This document shows, one piece after another, positions 1 through 6,968 of a stretch of DNA of 13,964 nucleotides. The notes under the pieces are model-generated. The model was not told the DNA's origin and ran no database searches. It worked only from the letters and a program-made list of their open reading frames with translations. Position 1 is the stretch's first letter, and each line of letters starts with the position of its first letter. The position numbers and the translations under genes were made by a program. This stretch comes from JAKVCB01 sp963578605 (GTDB lineage: Bacteria > Planctomycetota > Planctomycetia > Pirellulales > Lacipirellulaceae), in assembly GCA_963578605.1 (NCBI GenBank), contig CAUZEA010000133.1:1-13964 (forward strand), given 5' to 3'.

Positions 1-280
1 GGGAGTGGTCGGCTTTTCCAGGCGATGGTCCAGGACCCGCGAACTCGCAGGTTAGCTGGATCGCGTGCCGCGGACGAACTTTCACTCCTATTTTGCGTAG
101 ATATTCACTTAACCTATGCAAAGCGACGGCGAACGGAACGTAGCCTGGGACTCGCGTCCCGGGCGTCTTGTTTCGGTCTAACTCATTGGGTTAACGTTTC
201 ATGGCAACCCGAACACCATGGAGGCTTTGACACTTTTGCAGCTAACCATTTTCTTTGGCTTAGACCCCCCCGGCCTTGTG
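1..280. other. Region with no recognisable gene
   Basis: I see no gene I can support here. One frame stays open across most of the stretch, but its product looks random, rich in Arg, Ser and Leu, and runs into a proline run made by the downstream C homopolymer. The stretch holds one clear small hairpin (143-164) and a 7-C run at 265-271. It resembles the intergenic DNA of planctomycetes, but that is an impression, not a match I can prove. Confidence 0.5.
143..164. repeat. Small GC-rich hairpin
   Basis: GCCTGGGAC (143-151) and GTCCCGGGC (156-164) are inverted copies with a single T-G mismatch and a TCGC loop. The nine-pair stem could fold in RNA or extruded DNA. No T run follows on either strand, so it is not a standard intrinsic terminator. 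It is more likely one copy of an interspersed intergenic palindrome. Confidence 0.5.
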
Positions 281-410
<130 letters not shown>

Positions 411-423
411 GCTGCAAAAAGTG

Positions 424-537
424 TTCAGGTTTCAGGAAGAGGAAGTGGGAGTATTCATTGGATTGACGGCAGTGTATACTACGACGACATGAACGCCTGA
501 GGCGGAAAAAATTGCGTCCTGAACACTGAAACCTGAA
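424..537. repeat. 12-bp inverted repeat pair
   Basis: TTCAGGTTTCAG at 424-435 is the exact reverse complement of CTGAAACCTGAA at 526-537, with 90 nt between them. Each arm is itself built on a short TTCAGG / TTTCAG repetition, which suggests a dispersed intergenic repeat rather than a transposon end. No target-site duplication or transposase lies between the arms. Confidence 0.4.
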
Positions 538-553
538 ACGTCCCGCCCAATAT

Positions 554-583
554 CCTGGCTGAGATTTCCGCTCCGGAACCAGG
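554..583. repeat. Bulged hairpin
   Basis: CCTGG (554-558) pairs with CCAGG (579-583), and TTCCG (566-570) pairs with CGGAA (574-578) across a CTC loop. The 3' side is continuous while seven bases (559-565) bulge on the 5' side. The topology resembles the hairpins at 1500-1607, but the sequence does not, and five-pair stems can arise by chance. Confidence 0.3.
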
Positions 584-662
584 CAGTTTTCACCTGGTGG
601 TTGTCGGCGTGTCGCTGACCTCGGCCCACGGACGACAGCCAAACGCATCAAGCAGGATGAAG

Positions 663-1487
663 TTACAGTCCTTGAGCAATGCGGCCGGAAGTTCGATCCA
701 GTTCAACGCCGATGAATTGCATTTCATCAGGGGCCACACCCATGAAGTTACCGATGCCACAGCCTGGTTCGAGGACGTGTCCATTTTCAGGAACCCCCAA
801 GCGGTCCATCGCCTGGTGCATCGACGTCATCACCTTGGGTGAAGTGTAGAAAGCATTGAAGGTGGTCCGTTTGGCACTGTCGTAGTCATCAGGTGAGAGT
901 AGGCTCCGAAGCTTCTCTCCAAGTGCCTGCCAACCGGCGTCTTTGTATTTGCCGGTGACCGGATCGGGAAACAAGCGTAACGCCACTGCTCCGAATCCTC
1001 CAAAGCGAGCTAGCGCATCTTGTTCCTCGGCCGTCGCTTCCCTCCCCGCTTCGTTGATCCTGTTGATGATCTCGATGGCTGTGAGGATGTCGTTGGCTTT
1101 CCCCTTCTCTCCGGTTAAAACTGCCACCGATGGTTTATGGCGGCCGTTCCCATTTGATTCTGCTGGGGAATGCTTACCGTTCCCGTTTTCAAGGGCAACG
1201 CCGACAGCTCCACTGACCACACTCGTTTGTTGAGTGATCGTGGTAACGGCGGGTGTCGGTGCTGTTATCGGCTTCTCTAAGGTTTGAACATCTGAATCTG
1301 TGAAGTCAAAAGCACGTTGCTGCTCACGAGGCATAGGAGCGGGAGTATGGCGAACCTCTTGGCATCGCGCAAATGATATTTGTACAGCTCGATCTGATTC
1401 GTCCGATTCATAATCCGCTTTAGTTTCTAAAGTGGATTCGCTTGGCATCCTTTCTTTTGAGGTGTTATCTCTTGCAGACGGTTCCAC
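663..1487 (-). pseudogene. Plasmid-type DNA methylase/helicase, amino-terminal fragment
   Basis: This 274-residue frame matches the amino end of the very large methylase plus SNF2-type helicase proteins carried by plasmids and conjugative elements (antirestriction or DarB-like; this is family recognition from memory). Residues 1-125 are a low-complexity Ser/Thr/Pro-rich leader. Residues about 130-205 carry the usual region with RFGGFG. FNAFYTSP lies at 210-217 and the SAM-binding motif LEPGCGIGNFMG at 239-250. Homology runs to GVELDRTSGRIAQGL and then stops at TAA, exactly where relatives continue with YP and well over a thousand further residues, including the helicase. The start is GTG at 1487; an ATG at 1448 is an alternative. 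It sits downstream of the tandem hairpins and is probably non-functional as it stands. Confidence 0.7.
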
Positions 1488-1499
1488 GGCTCTGAACCA

Positions 1500-1540
1500 G
1501 CGACCGACACACCGTCATGCTGCGGCATGACGCGGTCGCC
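1500..1540 (-). ncRNA. Bulged hairpin unit A, in the leader of the methylase gene
   Basis: On the plus strand GCGACCG (1500-1506) pairs with CGGTCGC (1533-1539), and CGTCATGC (1513-1520) pairs with GCATGACG (1525-1532) across a TGCG loop. The two stems, 7 and 8 pairs, stack continuously on one side, and the only unpaired bases are ACACAC at 1507-1512. Minus-strand genes lie on both sides, so the RNA form is probably read from the minus strand, where the bulge is GUGUGU on the 3' side. The element ends 12 nt before the GTG start of the methylase gene, so it could control that gene's translation. Its class is unknown to me. Confidence 0.55.
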
Positions 1541-1567
1541 TTCACTTCATGACTCACCATATAAAAA

Positions 1568-1607
1568 GCGACCGATACACCGTCCCGGACGAGCGGGACG
1601 CGGCCGC
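1568..1607 (-). ncRNA. Bulged hairpin unit B, terminator-like
   Basis: This is the same architecture as the hairpin at 1500-1540. The outer arms are GCGACCG (1568-1574) and CGGCCGC (1601-1607), the inner arms CGTCCCG (1581-1587) and CGGGACG (1594-1600), and the bulge ATACAC (1575-1580). The inner stem differs from the other copy but both arms changed together, so pairing is kept. The single A-C mismatch on the plus strand (1571/1604) becomes a G-U pair on the minus strand, which points to minus-strand RNA. On that strand five T residues (1567-1563) follow the stem immediately, as in an intrinsic terminator for the small gene at 1636-1929. Confidence 0.55.
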
Positions 1608-1635
1608 CTAAAACATCTCAAGAGAGAAATGAGGA

Positions 1636-1929
1636 CTACTCTTCGTCGCTAACGGAAGAATCGAGGTAGCTGGCTGAAAAGGCCTCCTGCAAGGCAGTCA
1701 TGACAGGCAAGATTTCCTTGCGGTCGAGACTGATTTCACGTTCTTCCCATTGGTCCCCTTTCTTCCATGATTTTTGGAGAGCAAAGCTGTAGGTGGTGAA
1801 CGTAGTGCCGTCATCCTTTTTGATTTCACGGGGGAAGAGAGCGATGGAAATAGAGCCGAATTTGCGTTTGAAGATTGGTTGTGTTTTGCCTTTGGTTTGA
1901 GCCGGTGTTTCTGCAACTGCGTCAGACAT
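1636..1929 (-). CDS. Small conserved-looking protein of a conjugative element, function unknown
   Basis: This 97-residue frame starts at ATG 1929. No clear Shine-Dalgarno sequence precedes it. The product is a small soluble protein with an Ala/Thr/Gln-rich start, a core of alternating hydrophobic and polar residues (FGSISIALFP, TTYSFALQKSW, REISLDRKEILPVMTALQEAF) that looks like a beta-sheet followed by a helix, and an acidic tail ending SVSDEE. That plan, strands then a helix then an acid tail, recalls small single-strand-DNA-binding proteins such as the PC4-like fold, but this is a guess from shape only. It lies between the coupling-protein fragment and the methylase/helicase fragment on the same strand, so it probably belongs to the transfer or maintenance module. 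Confidence 0.6.
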   Translation of the reverse strand: MSDAVAETPAQTKGKTQPIFKRKFGSISIALFPREIKKDDGTTFTTYSFALQKSWKKGDQWEEREISLDRKEILPVMTALQEAFSASYLDSSVSDEE

Positions 1930-2012
1930 AGGGAATAGGAAATTAACAAAAGGGATTGAGTGTGCCCGAGTTGCTATCCCCCGGTCAAGGCAATGGAGTT
2001 GACGTGAATCAG

Positions 2013-2867
2013 CTATACAGAAACTGCAGGGCTGGCAAACCGACGACGAGAAACAGTCTCGATGGACGTTAGTTTGGCATGTTGTCCAGAAGGTTTCGGC
2101 GGTGGAAGCGTGGCGATGGTGAAGGGCCTGGTAGGTATGCCGTCAATGTCCATGCGGACCGACGCATGGTACTTGGGTAGCTGCTGGAGATCGGGAGCGG
2201 TCACATCACCAGTAAACTGGTCAGCCAAGGCCTCCGCGTCATCACGGGCAACCTGAAAGCTGATCAATGTTTTACAGTTACCGAACATCGGGGCCATGAT
2301 GGTCGAATCCACTTGTTCGATAATTTGCTGAGCTGCTGTCAGGTACAGGCCGTACTTTCGAGCCTGGGCCAAGGTGTCGGCAAATGATTCGTTGACGTAG
2401 GTGGCGTACTCGTCAGCGTAGACATAGAACGGATTACGGTCTTCCTTGGCCAGGTCCGCCCGACTCATGGCAGCCTGCTGAATACCAGCCATCACCAACG
2501 AGGCGAGCAGTCGAGCTGCATCCTCACCAAGTTTGCCCTGTGAGAGTTTCACCAGGAGTATTTGCTGCTGATCCATGACGCGGCGCAGATTGAGACTGCT
2601 TTGGGGTGCGTCCAACACACGGCGTACGAGGGGGTTGGCGGTGAACTGTCCGAGTTTGTTGAGGATTGCCGGGGTGGCTTCCTTCTCGTATCTGTCGGTC
2701 CAGTTGGCAACCTCTTGAAGCCAGAACCCTTGAACCTCACTATCGGTGACCTGGTCGATAACCTGTTTACGAAAACCTTTATCAGTGAGCATTGGGCGAA
2801 TGGAAAGCAAGGTGGCGTTGGGTGTCTCCAGCAACGCCAGGAGTGTGTATCGCAACGTGTTAATCAA
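2013..2867 (-). pseudogene. Conjugative coupling protein (VirD4/TraD/HerA-like ATPase), carboxy-terminal part
   Basis: The frame covers the second half of a type IV coupling or HerA/TraD-like ATPase, the membrane-associated motor that feeds DNA to a conjugation channel. Visible landmarks are NKLGQFTANPLVRRVL (about 70-85), VKLSQGKLGEDAARLLASLV (106-125), the Walker B strand PFYVYADEY (146-154, Asp152-Glu153) and ARKYGLYLTAAQQ (169-181), typical of this family. Walker A and any membrane helices should lie further upstream but are absent. The frame is closed by a stop at 2901-2903, and unrelated sequence begins there. The listed first codon is TTG and probably not a true start. The carboxy end looks intact. 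This is a 5'-truncated gene, by rearrangement or assembly join. Confidence 0.72.
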
Positions 2868-2926
2868 CCGAGGGGCACTGGATTGGTGTTGCGCTTTACA
2901 TCAATCATGCGAGAACCAAAACACTG

Positions 2927-3259
2927 ATGGAGCTTCAAACATTTGTCTACCCGATTTGTACCGCGGGACTGTTGAGCCTGTTCCTGTTAGGATTCTTCAC
3001 CGTGCGCGTGGGAAGTAAGGCTGCCCTGATTGCGACCAGCAGCACGGTGGCCCTGGTTGCAATGTGGGTTTTCCTGACCACCGAAAAGGGGGAACAAACT
3101 TTTCCCGAGCTGGCAAACTCACTGCCCAACCCGTTTTGGATCGGCGTCTTTCCCCACTTGTTTTTACTTGCCATTGGTTTGATCTTAAGTTGTAAGTATC
3201 CTCGCCGGTCCGATAAGCCTCTGGATAACCTGACAATTTGGACGAAGTTGGACCAATAG
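2927..3259 (+). CDS. Small inner-membrane protein preceding GltS
   Basis: This 110-residue protein starts at ATG 2927 and has three hydrophobic segments, about residues 8-27, 32-51 and 70-88. The last is followed by the positive CKYPRRSDK, which suggests a cytoplasmic tail. I do not recognise the family. Its stop is only 4 nt before the TTG start of the symporter gene, so translation is almost certainly coupled. It may be an accessory or folding partner of the transporter; this is inferred from position only. No strong Shine-Dalgarno sequence precedes it. Its promoter would have to lie within the 25-60 nt next to the break with the coupling-protein fragment, so its native upstream region may be missing. 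Confidence 0.6.
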   Translation: MELQTFVYPICTAGLLSLFLLGFFTVRVGSKAALIATSSTVALVAMWVFLTTEKGEQTFPELANSLPNPFWIGVFPHLFLLAIGLILSCKYPRRSDKPLDNLTIWTKLDQ

Positions 3260-3263
3260 AACG

Positions 3264-4646
3264 TTGATTATCGCATTTCTATTTGCATCTGGACTGTTGT
3301 TGATCGGACTATTGCTGCGCGTCAACTTCCGTCTCTTGCAAGGGCTCTATCTTCCAGCAGCCATCATCGGTGGGCTGCTGGGCCTGGCCATTCTCCAGGG
3401 TGGCAGCGTCGTTGCTGAACATTTCGGCGTGGGATGGACAACCGATGCAATGGAATTGGTCGTTAATCAATTGTCCGCCTGGCCGGGCTGGCTGATTGCT
3501 GTCGTATTTGCCGGACTCTTTTTGGACAAACCGGCTAAGCCACCTTCACAAATTCTCTGCGGGGTCGCGCGACAGGGAAACATGGTGTGGATTATCAGCC
3601 TTGGCCAAGTGGCACTAGGTTTACTGGTCACATGGCTGATCATCCAACCGCTCCAATTGGCTCCCTTTGACGGCGACGTACCCATCTACTTCGGTCAATT
3701 GATTGAAGCCGGTTTCGTCGGTGGACATGGAACGTCCGCAGCACTGGGAGCCGTTTACGAAAAAATGGGTTTTACAGAAGCCAGGGACATGGCCTTTTTC
3801 ATGGCTACCGTGGGGCTCATCTACAGTGTGCTCAGCGGTATGTTTTTCGTTAACCTGGCGATCCATCGGGGTTGGGTGGGTGGTGGCAAAGTAGAAATTC
3901 CCATATTGACCGGGTTGGAGGCCCGTCGGCAAGCCTCGGCTCTCGGTCAGACAAAAGTCAATGCCGAAGTGCTCGATCCGTTGGTATTTCAAGCCCTCAT
4001 CGTGGCAGCCGCCTTTGCCTTGGGACTGGGGATACAGCAACTGATTGAACTGGGGCTGAGGACCTTCGACGTGGCTTCTCCTGGCTTACCGTTGTTCCTG
4101 TTTACCCTGATTGGCGGCTGGATTGTACGCGACGCTATGCGCCTGTTCGGAATTCAGGACCTGATTGATCCTGACACCATCCGGCGGCTGGTTGCCGCAG
4201 CCATGGAATACCTGATTGTGGCCGCGATCGCCTCTTTGAACCTGGGTTTGGTGATCCAATCAATCGTGCCCCTTTCGATCCTGTTACTTGTGGCTTTTGC
4301 CTGGACCGCCGTCTGCTTGCTGTTCATCGGTCGCCGCCTGCTGCCTGCGGCCTACTGGTTTGAACTGGGAATTGTCAATTATGGCATGTCGACCGGTGTC
4401 ACCGCTTCAGGACTGATGTTGCTGCGGACAATCGACAAAGACTTCAGCTCAGGAGCTGCCGAAGACTACGCCCTGGCAGCGCCACTTTCGGCGCCTTTCG
4501 TGGGAGGCGGCATCCTCACCATCGTTGCCTTTCCTGCGATGATCTCGCGCCTCGGTGTTGGTACCACCGCGTTGCTGCTGTTGGCCGTGGTCGCCGGTCT
4601 GTACTGGCTGGGACTTTGGCTGGCACGACGCTCCGACATTGACTAG
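3264..4646 (+). CDS. gltS: Sodium/glutamate symporter, GltS (ESS) family
   Basis: This is a 460-residue integral membrane protein, slightly longer than Escherichia coli GltS (about 400), with ten or more hydrophobic segments along its length. The family hallmarks are two related re-entrant-loop regions. The first has AGFVGGHGTSAALG around residues 148-162, and the second has YGMSTGVTASGLMLLR around 373-388. These loops form the sodium and glutamate path across the inner membrane. The start is TTG at 3264: an in-frame stop lies at 3231 and no ATG occurs before residue 62. The carboxy end overlaps the convergent E2 gene by 4 nt, leaving no room for a terminator between them. Other anions or dicarboxylates are possible substrates in distant members. 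Confidence 0.85.
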   Translation: MIIAFLFASGLLLIGLLLRVNFRLLQGLYLPAAIIGGLLGLAILQGGSVVAEHFGVGWTTDAMELVVNQLSAWPGWLIAVVFAGLFLDKPAKPPSQILCGVARQGNMVWIISLGQVALGLLVTWLIIQPLQLAPFDGDVPIYFGQLIEAGFVGGHGTSAALGAVYEKMGFTEARDMAFFMATVGLIYSVLSGMFFVNLAIHRGWVGGGKVEIPILTGLEARRQASALGQTKVNAEVLDPLVFQALIVAAAFALGLGIQQLIELGLRTFDVASPGLPLFLFTLIGGWIVRDAMRLFGIQDLIDPDTIRRLVAAAMEYLIVAAIASLNLGLVIQSIVPLSILLLVAFAWTAVCLLFIGRRLLPAAYWFELGIVNYGMSTGVTASGLMLLRTIDKDFSSGAAEDYALAAPLSAPFVGGGILTIVAFPAMISRLGVGTTALLLLAVVAGLYWLGLWLARRSDID

Positions 4647-5839
4647 GCAACCTCAGCCATTTCCAACCGTTGCTTCAAGGCTCGCAAAAACTCGGCGGCC
4701 ACGGCTCCGTCGACAGCACGATGATCACAGTTGATTGTCATCTGCATGCGTGGGCGAACTTCAATACGTCCCTCGCATGCGACCGGTTCGTCCCGCACCG
4801 TGCCGGCTGACAAAATCGCAACCTCGGGAGGATTGACAATCGAAGTGAAGTGTTCAATCTCATACATGCCAAGATTGGAAAGTGTGAAGGTGGCCCCTTT
4901 CATTTCATCCAATTGCAATTGACGTTGGCGGGCACGACCAGCAAACTCTGACATTTCAGCCTGGATTTGAGCAACCCCCTTGCTGCCGACATCTCGAATC
5001 ACCGGCACCACCAAGCCTTCTTCAAGGGCAACCGCCACACCGAGGTGGACATTTTCAAAAATCCGTATTTCATTATCCACCAAATGGGCATTGAGTCGTG
5101 GGTGTTCTGCCAGCGTGAGGGCGACTGCCTTGCATAACATCGACGACAGCTTCACGGCACCTTCGCCATGCGCGGACTGGCGACTTAATTCGGCTTGAAT
5201 TTTTCCCATGTCAACCGACAAGGTCAGGGAAATGTGGGGAGCCTCTTGAGCGCTCTTTTGCAATCGCTTGGCAATGACTTTTCGGATGCCTTTGATCGGT
5301 TGGGCCGTGTATTGACTTTGCCCTGCGGAATCGCCAGCTCCGGAAGCGTGCTGCTGCACATCCTGTGTCTGAATGCTCCCCTGGGGACCGGTTCCCGTAA
5401 CCGTCGACAAATCAATCCCCAATTCTCGAGCCAGACGACGCGCTTTGGGTGAGGCACGTACCTGCGTTGCGGCCACCATGGGTTGGTCTGCGGTGGCCGG
5501 CGGGCGAGCATCCGCTTCGGACACCTCGGGCTGAAGCGGCATACCGACCGGGCTGGACATCGGTGACTCTGACTGAATTCCACCTTCAGGTGCAGATTCC
5601 CCCTCGGCCAGCAGCAAGGCAATCACCTTGCCAACAGGAATTTCCTCGCCAGGCGCTGCCGTCACTTGCGTCAGCACACCCGTACCGGGCGATTCAATTT
5701 CGAGAACCATTTTATCGGTTTCAATTTCCATGAGTGGTTCGCCCTGACGAACCAGTTCGCCCTCGGATTTGAACCAGCGCACGAGTTGTCCCGTGTCTTG
5801 AGACATCTCAAGGGCTGGCATGATAATATCAACAGGCAT
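4643..5839 (-). CDS. 2-oxoacid dehydrogenase E2, dihydrolipoamide acyltransferase
   Basis: This 398-residue protein is the acyltransferase core of a pyruvate- or acetoin-type dehydrogenase complex in the cytoplasm. One lipoyl domain occupies residues 1-80, with the lipoylated lysine in EIETDKMVLE (Lys43). A Pro/Ala/Glu-rich linker follows, then a peripheral-subunit-binding domain from about 127 to 163 (RASPKARRLARELGIDL). The catalytic domain runs from about 180 to the end with the DHRAVDG motif (His373, Asp377). It is third in a minus-strand operon after E1-alpha and E1-beta, 112 nt beyond the latter. A GGAAG stretch about 11 nt upstream may serve as the ribosome site. The stop overlaps the convergent symporter gene by 4 nt. 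Acetyl is the likely acyl group, but a branched-chain substrate cannot be excluded. Confidence 0.9.
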   Translation of the reverse strand: MPVDIIMPALEMSQDTGQLVRWFKSEGELVRQGEPLMEIETDKMVLEIESPGTGVLTQVTAAPGEEIPVGKVIALLLAEGESAPEGGIQSESPMSSPVGMPLQPEVSEADARPPATADQPMVAATQVRASPKARRLARELGIDLSTVTGTGPQGSIQTQDVQQHASGAGDSAGQSQYTAQPIKGIRKVIAKRLQKSAQEAPHISLTLSVDMGKIQAELSRQSAHGEGAVKLSSMLCKAVALTLAEHPRLNAHLVDNEIRIFENVHLGVAVALEEGLVVPVIRDVGSKGVAQIQAEMSEFAGRARQRQLQLDEMKGATFTLSNLGMYEIEHFTSIVNPPEVAILSAGTVRDEPVACEGRIEVRPRMQMTINCDHRAVDGAVAAEFLRALKQRLEMAEVA

Positions 5840-5951
5840 GACAAGAACTTCTTCCGTAGCTGTAGTTTAGCAACACTTTCATTGCGATAAGAGTTGTTCT
5901 CAAACGACCGGCTGCCAAACCCGGGTCATCTCACACCGGGCTATCACAGTC

Positions 5952-6968
5952 TCATACGATTTCACGGACCACTTGAGCAATCTTTTCAACGTCCGGCACA
6001 GTGGCATCTTCCAGTGCTGGTGAAAAGGGCACCGGGACATCCATGGCACCAATGCGTCTCACTGGAGCCTCAAGATCATAAAATGCCTGCTCAGCCACAA
6101 CCGATGCGATTTCGGCCGTCACACCAAACCGTTGATAACCTTCGTCGACGACAACACATCGCGACGTCTTTTTAACCGATCCAATCAACGTCTCTTCATC
6201 CAAAGGTGTCAGCGTTCGTGGATCGATCACTTCGACCTCAATTCCCTCGGCGGCCAGCGTATCGGCCGCCGTCAATGACACAGGAACCATGCTCGATGTG
6301 GCGATCACCGTAACATGGCTGCCAGTCCGTTTGACACCTGCCTTGCCTAATGGAATCGTCTCCTGCCACTCGGAATCCGCCACGGTGTACTTTTCCCGGT
6401 GCATCATCTTGTCTTCCAGAAAGATCACGGGATTATCATCGCGAATCGCCGATTTCAAGAGCCCCTTGCATTCCACCGGATGAGATGGAAGTACCACTTT
6501 CAAACCCGGAATATGGGACCACCAAGCCTGCAAGCTTTGCGAGTGCTGAGCCGCCAGGCGCCGACCTGCTCCGAGACTCATTCTTACAACCAGGGGAACT
6601 GTGAATTTCCCACCCGACATGTAATGAATTTTAGCGGCCTGGTTCACGATTTGCTCGGCAGCCAGGGCAGCAAAATCTCCGAACATGAGTTCCACGATGG
6701 GGCGCATACCCGTCATCGCCGCACCCACCCCGAGGCCAACAAAACCTGCTTCGGAAATGGGCGTATCGCGCACCCGTGCGGGGCCAAACCGGTCCAACAA
6801 GCCAGCGGTTACCTTCCAGACACCACCGGCAACTGCCACGTCCTCGCCCATGACAAAGACGCGGTCATCTCGCTCCATTTCCTCGGCCATGGCTTCATTG
6901 AGCGCTTCGGCACACGTTATTTCTCGGGAACCAACCTGTCCGTCAGGCGTTTTCATTTGCGTAGACAT
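5952..6968 (-). CDS. 2-oxoacid (pyruvate/acetoin) dehydrogenase E1, beta subunit
   Basis: This 338-residue protein has the usual length for the beta chain of a heterotetrameric thiamine-diphosphate E1. An amino-terminal pyrimidine-binding domain carries EEMERDDRVFVMGEDVAVAGG and RVRDTPISEAGFVGLGVGAA. The carboxy-terminal transketolase-C domain carries EVEVIDPRTLTPLDEETL and RCVVVDEGYQRFGV. With E1-alpha it decarboxylates the 2-oxoacid and transfers the acyl unit to lipoate on E2. The ATG at 6968 is well supported: AGGAGG (6983-6978) lies 9 nt upstream. The start lies inside the E1-alpha gene (26-nt overlap), so the two chains are translationally coupled. Confidence 0.9.
   Translation of the reverse strand: MSTQMKTPDGQVGSREITCAEALNEAMAEEMERDDRVFVMGEDVAVAGGVWKVTAGLLDRFGPARVRDTPISEAGFVGLGVGAAMTGMRPIVELMFGDFAALAAEQIVNQAAKIHYMSGGKFTVPLVVRMSLGAGRRLAAQHSQSLQAWWSHIPGLKVVLPSHPVECKGLLKSAIRDDNPVIFLEDKMMHREKYTVADSEWQETIPLGKAGVKRTGSHVTVIATSSMVPVSLTAADTLAAEGIEVEVIDPRTLTPLDEETLIGSVKKTSRCVVVDEGYQRFGVTAEIASVVAEQAFYDLEAPVRRIGAMDVPVPFSPALEDATVPDVEKIAQVVREIV

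Larger units (their letters stand above)
411..662. other. Intergenic or junction region with no gene
   Basis: No frame gives a family-like protein. The stretch carries the 12-bp inverted pair TTCAGGTTTCAG (424-435) and CTGAAACCTGAA (526-537), and a bulged hairpin at 554-583. Its right edge is where the methylase/helicase reading frame at 663-1487 loses all family resemblance, so 640-665 is likely a breakpoint. Confidence 0.45.

Noticed and set aside
590..784. Frameshifted continuation of the methylase/helicase after 663
   Set aside because: I read the other two minus-strand frames past the stop and neither resembles the expected continuation (YP and onward), so a single sequencing frameshift does not explain the end.
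1500..1607. CRISPR array or integron attC sites
   Set aside because: There are only two units, with different inner sequence and a 27-nt spacing. No attC core (GTTRRRY) or integrase is present, and no cas genes are seen.
5840..5951. Terminator or second promoter between E1-beta and E2
   Set aside because: Only a 5-bp inverted pair (CCCGG/CCGGG) with an 11-nt loop is present and no T run follows; it is too weak to call.
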